Positions 16,133 to 24,353 of a stretch of DNA of 64,000 bases are shown piece after piece. Both the position numbers and the translations under genes were made by a program. The notes under the pieces are model-generated. The model was not told the DNA's origin, did not search any database, and was given only the letters and a program-made list of their open reading frames with translations. Every line of letters starts with the position of its first letter. Within the stretch, counting starts at the first letter, position 1. The DNA comes from Wylensekiella montiformis. GTDB taxonomy: Bacteria; Bacillota; Negativicutes; Selenomonadales; Selenomonadaceae. The stretch is taken from assembly GCF_009697385.1 (NCBI RefSeq), contig NZ_VUNL01000008.1:88405-152404 (forward strand), in the 5' to 3' direction.

Positions 16133-16191
16133 CAAAAAAGCTGATCCTTCCTGCCCAAAACCGGGCCGGAAATCGATCAGCTTCTTTGCTG
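16133..16191 (-). promoter_or_regulatory. Attenuator leader C upstream of mtmC
   Basis: Terminator hairpin with outer stem AAGCTGATC/GATCAGCTT and inner TTTCC/GGAAG and GCCC/GGGC segments, followed by six T. Its 5' arm overlaps a perfect 4-bp hairpin CAGC-AAAGAA-GCTG (16191-16178) with the same hexaloop as leader B. The leader upstream reads GAAAAACAAATAAAAAAGTT then CCGTT. Confidence 0.75.
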
Positions 16192-16234
16192 CCGCCACTA
16201 TAACGGAACTTTTTTATTTGTTTTTCATAATTTG

Positions 16235-16263
16235 ATTATATCACGCCGCCTCATGAATATCAA
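16235..16263 (-). promoter_or_regulatory. Promoter C of the mtmC operon
   Basis: TTGATA (16263-16258), 17-bp spacer, TATAAT (16240-16235). It lies between the amt stop codon and attenuator C, so the mtmC operon can be expressed separately from amt. Confidence 0.8.
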
Positions 16264-16310
16264 TGCTTTTTTCAAAAAAATAAATTCCGTTTTTATAGCC
16301 AAAACATTGC

Positions 16311-17639
16311 TCAAAACTTCATATACGCAGACTCGCCATGAAGGCTGATGTCCAAGCCGGCCTTTTCTTCATCCTCCGTAACGCGCAGAGACAGAAAGAG
16401 CGAAATGACCTTCAAAATCAACAAAGTCATAATGATGGAGATCAAAATGGAAGTCAGCACGCCAACCACCTGGGGAAACATTTGCGCAGCATTGCCATAA
16501 AGCAGTCCGTCTGCTCCATCGGGATTGACCGCCTTTGTCGCAAAGACACCGGTGAGCAGTGCGCCGCAGATACCGCCGACGCCATGGCAGCCAAAAGCGT
16601 CCAAAGAATCATCGTACTTCAATTTCCCCTTGACCACCGTAATGGCCACAAAGCAAACTGCCGAAGTGATTGCGCCAATGACCGCAGCCGCCCACGGCTC
16701 GACGAAACCCGCAGCCGGCGTTACGCCGACCAGGCCTGCAATACCGCCTGTGATCGTACCAAACAACGTAACCTTATGATAGCATACGCGCTCAAGAATC
16801 ATCCAAATCAGAAAAGCCATCATCGACGAGACAGCCGTATTCACAAAGGCCGCTACCATGATATCCGACGAACCGATAGCACAGCCGGAATTAAACCCGA
16901 ACCACCCCATCCAGACGATGCTTCCGCCCAGGATAATGTAGGGAACATTGTGCGGGATATTCGGAATACTGCCATACCCGCGGCGCGCCCCCAATACCAG
17001 CGCTGCGGTCAGGCCGGACACGCCGGAAGAAATATGAATCACTGTGCCGCCCGCAAAATCCAGAGCACCAAGCTGATAAATGATACCGCCCGAAGTCCAG
17101 ACCATATGACAGAGCGGATCATAAACCAGCGTAGACCAGAGCAGGATGAGCAGGCAATAAGCGCCAAAGCTGACACGCTCAGCGATCGAGCCGCTGATGA
17201 TGGCTGCCGTAATCACGGCAAACATCATCTGGAATACCGCAAACTCCAAATGCGGAATGGTCTTGGCCAGATCCGGATCCGGCGCCAGCCCGACACCGCT
17301 CAGCCCCAGCCAGTCTCCTCCGCCGATGATGCCGCCGATGTCACTGCCGAAGCACAGGGAATACCCGAACAGCATCCACTGAACCCCGATAATACCAATG
17401 GCGGCCAAAGACATCATAATCGTATTCAGCGTATTCTTACGCTTGACCATGCCGCCATAAAAGAATCCCAACGCCGGGGTCATAAAAAATACCATCAACG
17501 CGGCAAACGCCATGAAAGCCATATCCGCTCCATTCAGTGCTCCCATCCCTGCCGGCTCATCCGCAGCAAAAACAGTCTGCGGAAGCAGCAGGGTCCATGC
17601 GGCAAGCGCTGCAATTTTCCCCTTTCTCTCGGTTCTCAT
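16311..17639 (-). CDS. amt: Ammonium transporter Amt
   Basis: A 442-residue Amt/Mep/Rh channel of the inner membrane. A signal-like segment (residues 1-25, ending VFAADEP) is followed by eleven likely membrane helices. Family signatures seen are ALGFFYGGMVKRKN, GAWDFAGG-type sequence here as GALDFAGGTVIHISSGVSGL, GWFGFNSGCA, and DAFGCHGVGGICGALLTGVFA with the pore histidine. ATG at 17639 follows GAGGAGGATGTACT. No glnK follows. It has the same kind of attenuator leader as mtmB and mtmC, which links ammonium uptake with ammonia release from methylamine. Confidence 0.95.
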   Translation of the reverse strand: MRTERKGKIAALAAWTLLLPQTVFAADEPAGMGALNGADMAFMAFAALMVFFMTPALGFFYGGMVKRKNTLNTIMMSLAAIGIIGVQWMLFGYSLCFGSDIGGIIGGGDWLGLSGVGLAPDPDLAKTIPHLEFAVFQMMFAVITAAIISGSIAERVSFGAYCLLILLWSTLVYDPLCHMVWTSGGIIYQLGALDFAGGTVIHISSGVSGLTAALVLGARRGYGSIPNIPHNVPYIILGGSIVWMGWFGFNSGCAIGSSDIMVAAFVNTAVSSMMAFLIWMILERVCYHKVTLFGTITGGIAGLVGVTPAAGFVEPWAAAVIGAITSAVCFVAITVVKGKLKYDDSLDAFGCHGVGGICGALLTGVFATKAVNPDGADGLLYGNAAQMFPQVVGVLTSILISIIMTLLILKVISLFLSLRVTEDEEKAGLDISLHGESAYMKF

Positions 17640-17689
17640 AGTACATCCTCCTCTTGTACAATGACTGATTCTCCTCGAAAAACAAGAAC

Positions 17690-17730
17690 AAAAAAACCCG
17701 TCAGGAAAAATCCTGGCGGGCTCCATTGCC
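17690..17730 (-). promoter_or_regulatory. Attenuator leader D upstream of amt
   Basis: Terminator CCCGCCAGGA-TTTT-TCCTGACGGG (one mismatch) followed by seven T. Its 5' arm overlaps GGC-AATGGA-GCC (17730-17719), again an A1/G4 hexaloop. The leader upstream carries GAAAAACAAATAAAAACGTA then CCGTT, nearly identical to leader C. Confidence 0.75.
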
Positions 17731-17765
17731 TAAACGGTACGTTTTTATTTGTTTTTCTTAATTGG

Positions 17766-17794
17766 ATTATATCATTGCCCGAAAGATAATGCAA
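17766..17794 (-). promoter_or_regulatory. Promoter D of amt
   Basis: TTGCAT (17794-17789), 17-bp spacer, TATAAT (17771-17766). It is embedded in the last codons of cbiT, so the amt unit can be transcribed independently. Confidence 0.78.
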
Positions 17795-18371
17795 CGTTTT
17801 TCTCGGCAGTGACCAAATAAATCGGGTTTTCTGCCCTGGCCATATCATACGGCCCCACCTGACGCAGGCGATTGACCTGAACCTGAACGGCTTCATAAGA
17901 AAACATCCTGTCATGGGTACGGAAATAATCGATACCGGCCAAAAGAGTCTGAACGGTAATACAATTCAATACGACACGCCCCCCCGCTTTCAGCCGGGAT
18001 GATACCACATCCAGAATCGGCGAAAGGCGCTGCCCGCTGCCGCCGATCAGGACAGCATCCGCCTGCGGAAGCTCATCCATGCCATCCGGCGCCTCGGTCT
18101 CAATGGCCGTCACATTCGGAACCGAAAAATTCGAGGCATTGGCCCGGATCAGCCGAATCCCATCCGGATTGCGCTCCAGCGCATAGACATGCCCCTGTGG
18201 AGCCAGCCGGGCTGCTTCTATCGACAAAGAACCAGTTCCGGCTCCAATATCATACACCACGGAATCCGGCGCGATATGCGCTTTCACCAAAGTCAGGATA
18301 CGGATTTCCTGCTTTGTCATAGGCACATCGCTGCGAATAAATTCCTCATCATCGATTCCTAAAAAATACAT
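17772..18371 (-). CDS. cbiT: Precorrin-6B/cobalt-precorrin-7 C15-methyltransferase (decarboxylating) CbiT
   Basis: SAM-dependent enzyme of corrin ring synthesis that methylates C15 and removes the C12 acetate carboxyl. The 199 residues show VYDIGAGTGSLSIEAARLAP (SAM loop), VYALERNPDGIRLIRAN, ADAVLIGGSGQRL and GGRVVLNCITVQT, the CbiT pattern. The start ATG follows AGGAGGGG. It lies only 22 bases after the flagellin stop codon, so it may ride on that transcript. Its partner cbiE and cbiD lie near 24354-26092, apart from it. Confidence 0.9.
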   Translation of the reverse strand: MYFLGIDDEEFIRSDVPMTKQEIRILTLVKAHIAPDSVVYDIGAGTGSLSIEAARLAPQGHVYALERNPDGIRLIRANASNFSVPNVTAIETEAPDGMDELPQADAVLIGGSGQRLSPILDVVSSRLKAGGRVVLNCITVQTLLAGIDYFRTHDRMFSYEAVQVQVNRLRQVGPYDMARAENPIYLVTAEKNVALSFGQ

Positions 18372-18393
18372 TCCGTTCAGCCCCTCCTGTATG

Positions 18394-19704
18394 TCAGCTT
18401 CCCAGCAGCTTCAAAAACCAGCCTGCATTCGCATTATTCTGCGCCAGCATAGCCATGGCCGCCTGCATGAGTACATTTTCTTTGGTATATTCCAGCATCT
18501 CCCGTGCCAGATTCGCATCCATAAGCGTCGACTGGGCATCCGTAAGATTTTCACTCTGTACGGTGAGATTGCTGATCGTATAATCCAGCCGGGACGACAT
18601 CGCACCAATGGAAGTTTGCTGATCCAGCGCCTTTTCCAATGCCTTATCCAGCACATCCATCGCTGCATTGGCGCCCTCCCGCGTCGTGACATTGAGCACC
18701 GATCCATCCTTCCCCCGTAGTCCCAGTGCGCGTGAACTCATATCTCCGAGCGAAATCTTCATGCTCTGGTTTGCATCCGCTCCGATCTGCATAGTCAAAG
18801 ATCCGTCGCTGCGTGAATCTTTGGCCTGAATACTCTCAGAAAAAGCATCCAGCACGCTGTTTACAGACTTCTTCATCTGACCACGACTGTCACAAATGCC
18901 AATCGTAAAACCAGAAATCATGCCGTCTGTGCCTTTATCCCCGGCCCGGACCGAAATAGCCGGTTCTCCATCAACCGTATGAACGGCTTCACCGCTGGAA
19001 TCCATGCCGATCTCGGAAGTATCGCTCATGTCAGCCACATCGAATACATCGCCATGGATCGCATTCATCTGCCTGAAAATATCCGACACCGTCGTATCCT
19101 TGACCGAATAACTGGCCGAATACGTTTTGCCATCCTTGACATAGGAAACCTGAACCGTATCATCCGGCTGGATATTCAGCGCACGGCCGTCACGGCGCAT
19201 AAGATCTGTCAGTTTGTCAGAAAGCTTTGTTCCTGTATCCAGCTGACGATTGGAAAAGGCCTGCGCTGTCTCCTGGGAAAGCCCGGCCCGCGAGCCATCC
19301 AGCAAATACTTTCCGTTATAGGTTACCAGCGCATCGTCATCGATCTGATCTGCATATTGATCGAACAGCTTCTGAATGGTCTGGCGGTCCGTTGTGGTCG
19401 CCGTATCACTTGCCGCCTCAATGGCCTTTTCTTTCAGCGTGCGCAGGATATCTACCGTCGAGCTGATGCCGCCTTCCGCTACCTTGAGCAGACTTTTCGA
19501 CTGCTGCGCATTGCGGCTGGCTGCATCAAGTCCCCGGATACGCACATCCATGCGCTGTCCGATCGCCCACCCCGCCGGATCATCGGCTACGCTGTTAATA
19601 CGCAGTCCGGTAGAGATACGGCGCATATGCTGTGCCATACTCGCAGCATGCTGATTCATGGTATTCAGCATGCCGAGCGACAGCACATAATTGTTGATCA
19701 TCAT
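18394..19704 (-). CDS. Flagellin
   Basis: A 436-residue filament protein with both conserved coiled-coil ends. The N-terminal part has HMRRISTGLRINSVADDPAG and AEGGISSTVDILRTLKEKAI; the C-terminal part has MSSRLDYTISNLTVQSENL and ANLAREMLEYTKENVL. Between them is a variable surface-exposed domain of roughly 200 residues. The end NNANAGWFLKLLGS departs from the usual LLQ ending. ATG at 19704 follows AAGGAGG. No other flagellar gene is in the window, so it is an isolated flagellin locus upstream of cbiT. Confidence 0.9.
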   Translation of the reverse strand: MMINNYVLSLGMLNTMNQHAASMAQHMRRISTGLRINSVADDPAGWAIGQRMDVRIRGLDAASRNAQQSKSLLKVAEGGISSTVDILRTLKEKAIEAASDTATTTDRQTIQKLFDQYADQIDDDALVTYNGKYLLDGSRAGLSQETAQAFSNRQLDTGTKLSDKLTDLMRRDGRALNIQPDDTVQVSYVKDGKTYSASYSVKDTTVSDIFRQMNAIHGDVFDVADMSDTSEIGMDSSGEAVHTVDGEPAISVRAGDKGTDGMISGFTIGICDSRGQMKKSVNSVLDAFSESIQAKDSRSDGSLTMQIGADANQSMKISLGDMSSRALGLRGKDGSVLNVTTREGANAAMDVLDKALEKALDQQTSIGAMSSRLDYTISNLTVQSENLTDAQSTLMDANLAREMLEYTKENVLMQAAMAMLAQNNANAGWFLKLLGS

Positions 19705-19769
19705 ATAGCAGCCTCCTTGCTCTATAAACGACAATCTCCCTCTCCTTATGTATATCGTCGATTTTTCTC

Positions 19770-19816
19770 AAAAAAATAAATCCGGACCAATCCATTTTAC
19801 CTGATTTGTCCGGATT
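19770..19816 (-). terminator. Rho-independent terminator of the bio operon
   Basis: Stem AATCCGGAC/GTCCGGATT (9 bp) around a 20-nt loop, followed on the minus strand by TTTATTTTTT. It lies about 65 bases after the bioA stop and before the flagellin leader. Confidence 0.8.
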
Positions 19817-19878
19817 TTTCCAGCCAGCCGCATGCACGATCTTTTTTCCGTTCCCTCCTCTTAGAAAGGGGACCCTTC

Positions 19879-21231
19879 TTATGTTTCCGGCAGAATATCA
19901 CAAAGCGCCCGATGCGCAGCTTCAATAGCCTGAGTAAGCTCCTCTCGCGTGATATTGAGCGGCGGATTGAAGTAAAGGACATCGCCAAGAGGCCGCAGAA
20001 TCAGTCCATATTCCAGCGCCTTTTTGTAAATCGCATAACCTGTGCGCCGCGCGGGATCCAATGGCGCTTTCGTTTCAGGATCCCGGACCAGCTCTATCGC
20101 ATGAATCAGTCCGATATGCCGAATCTCCCCCACATTCGGGTGATGCCCAAAGGCCCGATCCATTTCCCGGGTCAACCAGGATGCCGTCTGCCCGGCCTTC
20201 TGCAAAATATGCTGTTCGCGCAAAACCTTCTGTACCGCCAGCGCTGCTGCACATCCTAGCGGATTGCCGGCATAAGTATGACTATGCAGAAACGCTTTCC
20301 CCTCGCTGTAATCCGCGTAAAACGCATCGTAAATCTCTTCGGTCACACAAGTTATCGACATAGGCAGGTACCCGCCGGTCAGCCCCTTGGACAAACACAG
20401 AATGTCCGGAGATATTTCCGCCTGATCACAGGCAAACATCGTACCGGTCCGTCCGAATCCCGTCGCGATCTCATCGCAGATCAGCCGGACATCGTAGCGG
20501 TCGCACAGCATTCTCAGCTTCTTCAGATACAAAGGCGGGTAAATACGCATACCGGCGCTTCCCTGCAGCAGCGGCTCTACAATCATCGCCGCCGTTTCTC
20601 CGGCATGTTCCCGGAATGCGTTCTCTGCAGCAGCAAAACACTCACAGCTGCACGTTTCACGCGTCTTCCCATACGGGCAGCGATAACAATCCGGCGCCTC
20701 CACATGAATGTTGTCCATCATCATGGGCTGATACATCTTCGCATAAAGATCCATGCTGCCCACGGATAGCGCGCCAATCGTCTCGCCATGATATCCCTCC
20801 GTCAAACACATGAAGCGCTTTTTCTGCGGTTTTCCGCTCTGCAGATAATACTGAAAACACATTTTCAACGCACACTCCACAGCCGAAGATCCATTGTCGT
20901 TGAAATGAAATTTCCGGATTTTAGGCGGCGTGATCTCAGCCAGCCGTTCGGCCAGCTCAATAGCCGGCCGATGCGCGAAATTGGCAAAAATAACATGTTC
21001 CAGCCGATCCAGCTGGTCCCGGATCGCCGCGTTAATATCCGGATTGCAATGTCCCAGCAGATTAGCCCACCAGGAGCTCACAATATCAAGATACCGCTTG
21101 CCATAAATATCATAAAGCCAGACCCCCTGCCCATGATCGATAACCATCGGCGGCAATGTTTCATAATCTTTCATCTGCGAACAGGGATGCCAGATATATC
21201 GCAAATCGCGTTCTTCCATGGTCAAAGCCAT
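19879..21231 (-). CDS. bioA: Adenosylmethionine-8-amino-7-oxononanoate aminotransferase BioA
   Basis: PLP enzyme that converts KAPA to DAPA in biotin synthesis, with SAM as amino donor. The 450 residues show IWHPCSQMKDYE near the start, RYLDIVSSWWANLLGHCNP, the phosphate site FHFNDNGSSAVE, LICDEIATGFGRTG and the catalytic lysine in ILCLSKGLTGGYLP, then HSHTYAGNPLGCAAALA. ATG at 21231 follows GGAGGAAAG. It is the third gene of bioY-bioD-bioA; bioB and bioF are not present here. Confidence 0.95.
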   Translation of the reverse strand: MALTMEERDLRYIWHPCSQMKDYETLPPMVIDHGQGVWLYDIYGKRYLDIVSSWWANLLGHCNPDINAAIRDQLDRLEHVIFANFAHRPAIELAERLAEITPPKIRKFHFNDNGSSAVECALKMCFQYYLQSGKPQKKRFMCLTEGYHGETIGALSVGSMDLYAKMYQPMMMDNIHVEAPDCYRCPYGKTRETCSCECFAAAENAFREHAGETAAMIVEPLLQGSAGMRIYPPLYLKKLRMLCDRYDVRLICDEIATGFGRTGTMFACDQAEISPDILCLSKGLTGGYLPMSITCVTEEIYDAFYADYSEGKAFLHSHTYAGNPLGCAAALAVQKVLREQHILQKAGQTASWLTREMDRAFGHHPNVGEIRHIGLIHAIELVRDPETKAPLDPARRTGYAIYKKALEYGLILRPLGDVLYFNPPLNITREELTQAIEAAHRALCDILPET

Positions 21232-21250
21232 ACGTTCTTTCCTCCTCCGT

Positions 21251-21937
21251 TCATCGATAAAGCGCAGCCAGCCTGTCTGGATCCATATCAAGTTCCTTGT
21301 CTCCATCCTGAACAAAGGCCAAAACAGGAATCCCTGTAATCTCCTCGATCATCCTGGCATTGTCCTCTTCCATGATATTCCCCGGATGATAATGATTGAA
21401 TATCACACCCGGAATCCCTATTGCCCGCGCTCTGAGATGCTCAATGGTCAGCACCGCCGCATTAATCGTGCCAAGCCCGGCGTCGGCCACAATCAACGCG
21501 TCGAGATCCAGACGCTTCACCAGATCATCGAGGATCACATGCTGCTGATCATCCCAGCGCAGAGGACATATAATACCGCCGCTTCCCTCCATCGTCAGAT
21601 AATCATACTTTTCCCGTGCCCACCGGAAATCCGCCTCCACACGGGAAAAATCAATGGGCGTATGATTCAGACGCGCGGCCAGATGCGGCGATACGGCCTC
21701 GCGATAGACATAGGAAACAAGATGCGGTATCTTCTCTCCGATTTCCGCCATCTGATTGACATAAACGGCATCGCCCGGCTGAAGCTCCCCCTGATCATCC
21801 GGCTCAGCACCGGAAAGCGCTGCCTTATAGTACCCGGCATTTCGGCCGGACTGACGAAGATGCCGGACAATAAGCCCGGTCACATACGTTTTGCCGACAT
21901 CGGTTCCTGTTCCCGTAATGAACAATGCTTTCCCCAT
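21251..21937 (-). CDS. bioD: Dethiobiotin synthetase BioD
   Basis: ATP-dependent carboxylation of DAPA to dethiobiotin. The 228 residues carry the P-loop FITGTGTDVGKTYVTGL, the YKAALSG segment that stands in for the usual YKP-V-G motif, MEGSGGIICPL and IVADAGLGTINAAVLT. The length is typical. It sits 19 bases before bioA and 6 bases after bioY in one operon. Confidence 0.94.
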   Translation of the reverse strand: MGKALFITGTGTDVGKTYVTGLIVRHLRQSGRNAGYYKAALSGAEPDDQGELQPGDAVYVNQMAEIGEKIPHLVSYVYREAVSPHLAARLNHTPIDFSRVEADFRWAREKYDYLTMEGSGGIICPLRWDDQQHVILDDLVKRLDLDALIVADAGLGTINAAVLTIEHLRARAIGIPGVIFNHYHPGNIMEEDNARMIEEITGIPVLAFVQDGDKELDMDPDRLAALYR

Positions 21938-21943
21938 CCTGAA

Positions 21944-22540
21944 TTACACTTCCTTTACCGCATAAGCTTTGGACTTTTCCACTGCCGGCACAGCCAGCCA
22001 TATCCCCGCATGGAAACAGCGAAGTCCCAATCCCGCTGCGGCCATACACAACAGGAAATCCGGACCCGCCTGTAAAATCCCGCAATAAAAAATAGCAGCC
22101 CACAAAGTAATCGGCGCATCGGCGACATAATTCGAGAACACATAAAACCAACTGATACCGATCAGGTACACGATCACCATGCCGCCGAAATTTACAGCCA
22201 GCAGCCGCCGGAACGACACCGGACGGAATCTCCGTGCATAGCGGCCGCAAAACCATGCCTGCAAAATGAAACCAAGCAGATACCCGAACGTCGGCTGCAG
22301 TACATATCCTGGGCCTCCGCCGGATGCAAAAACCGGAATACCGGCCAATCCCATCAGAACATATCCCCCGACAGCAGCCGCCCCCATCTGTTCCCCCAGC
22401 AGCAATCCTGCCAGCAAGGTAAATAAAAATTGCAGCGTATAAACATCCGTGCCAACAGGAATCCGGATAAATGTCCCCACTGTAATCAAGGCGACAAACA
22501 GGGCACAAAGCACCAGTTCCCGTACCTCAAGCTTCTTCAT
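21944..22540 (-). CDS. bioY: Biotin transporter substrate-binding subunit BioY (copy 1)
   Basis: Membrane S-component for biotin uptake, 198 residues with about six helices. It shows GTFIRIPVGTDVYTLQFLFTLLAGLLLG and GGYVLMGLAGIPVFASGGGPGYVLQPTFGYLLGF, the BioY signature. It heads the bioY-bioD-bioA operon, whose promoter is overlapped by a BirA-type inverted repeat. A second BioY is encoded at 45609. Confidence 0.92.
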   Translation of the reverse strand: MKKLEVRELVLCALFVALITVGTFIRIPVGTDVYTLQFLFTLLAGLLLGEQMGAAAVGGYVLMGLAGIPVFASGGGPGYVLQPTFGYLLGFILQAWFCGRYARRFRPVSFRRLLAVNFGGMVIVYLIGISWFYVFSNYVADAPITLWAAIFYCGILQAGPDFLLCMAAAGLGLRCFHAGIWLAVPAVEKSKAYAVKEV

Positions 22541-22584
22541 GAATTTTCCTCTCCTCTCTTCACAAAAGAACCATCACGCTCTTT

Positions 22585-22636
22585 ACCATACGCCTTTCCC
22601 CTTTCATTGTCAACCTATTTTATATTTTAAGTTAAC
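22585..22636 (-). promoter_or_regulatory. Promoter and BirA-type operator of bioY-bioD-bioA
   Basis: Promoter TTGACA (22613-22608), 17-bp spacer, TATGGT (22590-22585). On the minus strand GTTAAC and GTTGAC half-sites (22636-22631 and 22614-22609) are 16 bases apart, matching the B. subtilis biotin operator layout of paired GTTAAC boxes. The right half-site covers the -35 box, so bound biotinyl-BirA would block RNA polymerase. Confidence 0.8.
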
Positions 22637-22651
22637 TATAAAGCCAACCGT

Positions 22652-22795
22652 TTAAAACAAAACGCATAGCGCAGCAATCGCCGTTCCCAATAAGACAAAC
22701 ATCAGACACGAATCAAGCTGGGAACGGGCCGGCGATACAATGGCCCCCATCATCCCAATCCAAGGCAAAACCATGCACTGGGACGGAAGAAAAAA
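22652..22795 (-). pseudogene. Possible remnant of a transporter C terminus
   Basis: An open stretch of 47 codons reads like the last helix of a permease (VLPWIGMMGAIVSPARSQLD followed by a hydrophobic tail ending CVLF). It begins right after a TGA, has no start or ribosome site of its own, and is all that fills the gap between the divergent bioY and symporter promoters. An inverted repeat CGTTCCCA/TGGGAACG lies within it. It could also be chance; no family is assigned. Confidence 0.2.
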
Positions 22796-22809
22796 TCATC
22801 CGCCTGTAA

Positions 22810-22838
22810 TGGACATTTTAAGAAAACTCTGTTAAAAT
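22810..22838 (+). promoter_or_regulatory. Promoter of the symporter gene
   Basis: TGGACA (22810-22815), 17-bp spacer, extended -10 TGTTAAAAT with TAAAAT at 22833-22838. A GAGGGAGGAATTATCCA ribosome site precedes the start codon at 22905. Confidence 0.6.
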
Positions 22839-22904
22839 AGGAAAGACGAAACAATACTTGGCAGCCGGGAGTCTTATTTTATCCGTTGAGGGAGGAATTA
22901 TCCA

Positions 22905-24143
22905 ATGGAAAACACAAAAAAATCCGGCATGAGTCTGGACAGACTCGGCATCTGGATCATCGGCGCCACCGTTCTCGGTGCTGTTGTCGGACTGCTTATG
23001 GGAAAGCCAGCCCACATGTTCGCGCCAATGGGCAACTTGTTCATGCAGCTCATCAAAATGGTTGTCGTCCCACTCGTCCTGTTCTCGCTGATCGGCGGTG
23101 CTGCCTCGCTGGGGAAATCGAGCAGCGCGGGCAAGATCGGCGCTCTGACTTTTGTATACTACGGCATAACCACAGCCGTCGCGGTCATGCTCGGACTGCT
23201 TTTCAGCGAACTGTTCAAGCCGGGACTCGGCATTGACATGGCTTCCCTGTCCAGTGCCGCCATTCAGGTAGACCACATAGAGGAAAGCACCAAAATCCCC
23301 GGGTTCTGGGAAACGGTGACCGGTTTCGTACCAGCCAATCCGTTCAAAGCGCTCGTTGACGGCAATATCCTGCAAATCATCGTGTTTGCCATGTTCATGG
23401 GATTTGCCGCTACCTATTTAGACGGAAAGAAAAAAGAGTTTCTTTTGAATTTCTTTAACTTCATGACCGAGCTCTTTATCAAAATCATGACGGCCATCAT
23501 GTATATCGCTCCGATCGGCGTATTCTGCCTCATGGCCGATGCCACAGGTACATTCGGATACAGCGTACTCATGAAAATCCTGTACCTTATCATCCTCTAT
23601 GTCATCGTTCTGGCTATTGTTACCTACGGCATGATCGGCGGGTCTGTCGCATTGTTCTCCAAATGCACAACGTACAAGCAATTCTTCAAGAGCATGTGGA
23701 AGGTTCAGGTTTTCGCCTTTTCCACCGCTTCTTCGATGGCTACTCTGCCGCTCAATATGAACACGGTCACTACCGAGCTTGGTGTCTCCAAGGAAACGAC
23801 TTCTTTCGCCCTGCCGCTCGGCGCCACGATCAACATGAATGGCAATGCGGCTTACTATGCCATGGCCGCAACCTTCATCGCACAAATGTATGGTATGGAT
23901 CTCTCCTTTGCTCAGTATGTAGCCATCATCATCACCAGCACCCTCGGCGCAGTTGGACAGGCTGGCGTTCCGGGGCCGACGCTTCTTGTCGTCGCCGTTC
24001 TCGTATCGGCAAACATCCCGATTGATGCCCTGCCGATTCTCTTCGGCGTCGACCGTATCTTCGATATGCTCCGCACTGCCGTCAATATCACCGGCGACGC
24101 AGCCTGCGCTACAATCGTAGACCAGTTCCGCCAAAAAGCCTGA
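22905..24143 (+). CDS. Dicarboxylate/amino acid:cation symporter (DAACS family)
   Basis: A 412-residue inner-membrane symporter of the GltP/DctA/SstT group. The hairpin region shows FSTASSMATLPLN, the sodium/substrate motif INMNGNAAYY, and DRIFDMLRTAVNITGDAACATIV, which holds the conserved Asp and Asn of helix 8. These features do not decide between glutamate, aspartate, serine or C4-dicarboxylate as substrate. It is the only clear gene on the plus strand, convergent with cbiE and divergent from bioY. Confidence 0.92.
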   Translation: MENTKKSGMSLDRLGIWIIGATVLGAVVGLLMGKPAHMFAPMGNLFMQLIKMVVVPLVLFSLIGGAASLGKSSSAGKIGALTFVYYGITTAVAVMLGLLFSELFKPGLGIDMASLSSAAIQVDHIEESTKIPGFWETVTGFVPANPFKALVDGNILQIIVFAMFMGFAATYLDGKKKEFLLNFFNFMTELFIKIMTAIMYIAPIGVFCLMADATGTFGYSVLMKILYLIILYVIVLAIVTYGMIGGSVALFSKCTTYKQFFKSMWKVQVFAFSTASSMATLPLNMNTVTTELGVSKETTSFALPLGATINMNGNAAYYAMAATFIAQMYGMDLSFAQYVAIIITSTLGAVGQAGVPGPTLLVVAVLVSANIPIDALPILFGVDRIFDMLRTAVNITGDAACATIVDQFRQKA

Positions 24144-24244
24144 TCCAGAAGCGTCATTGCTGCTGTTGCACATGATTCACGCGATCAAGCCCGCGCAGCC
24201 TTTGGCATGATAAATCTTACGGGCTCGCAAGAAAATATATCATC

Positions 24245-24305
24245 CCAATAGAAGAGAGCACGGCCTGCTGCTTTAAAAGCAGCAGGCCGTGCTCTCTTCT
24301 ATTGG
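24245..24305. terminator. Perfect 61-base palindrome between convergent genes
   Basis: Arms of 30 bases (24245-24274 and 24276-24305) are fully complementary around one central A; the practical loop is TTTAAAA. It lies between the 3' ends of the symporter gene and cbiE. There is no T run on either side, so it is an unusual bidirectional terminator or an mRNA 3'-end stabiliser. Confidence 0.7.
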
Positions 24306-24353
24306 ATGGATTTCTTCTCACCGTCTACCTCAGGCAGGCTGGACGCACCTCGC

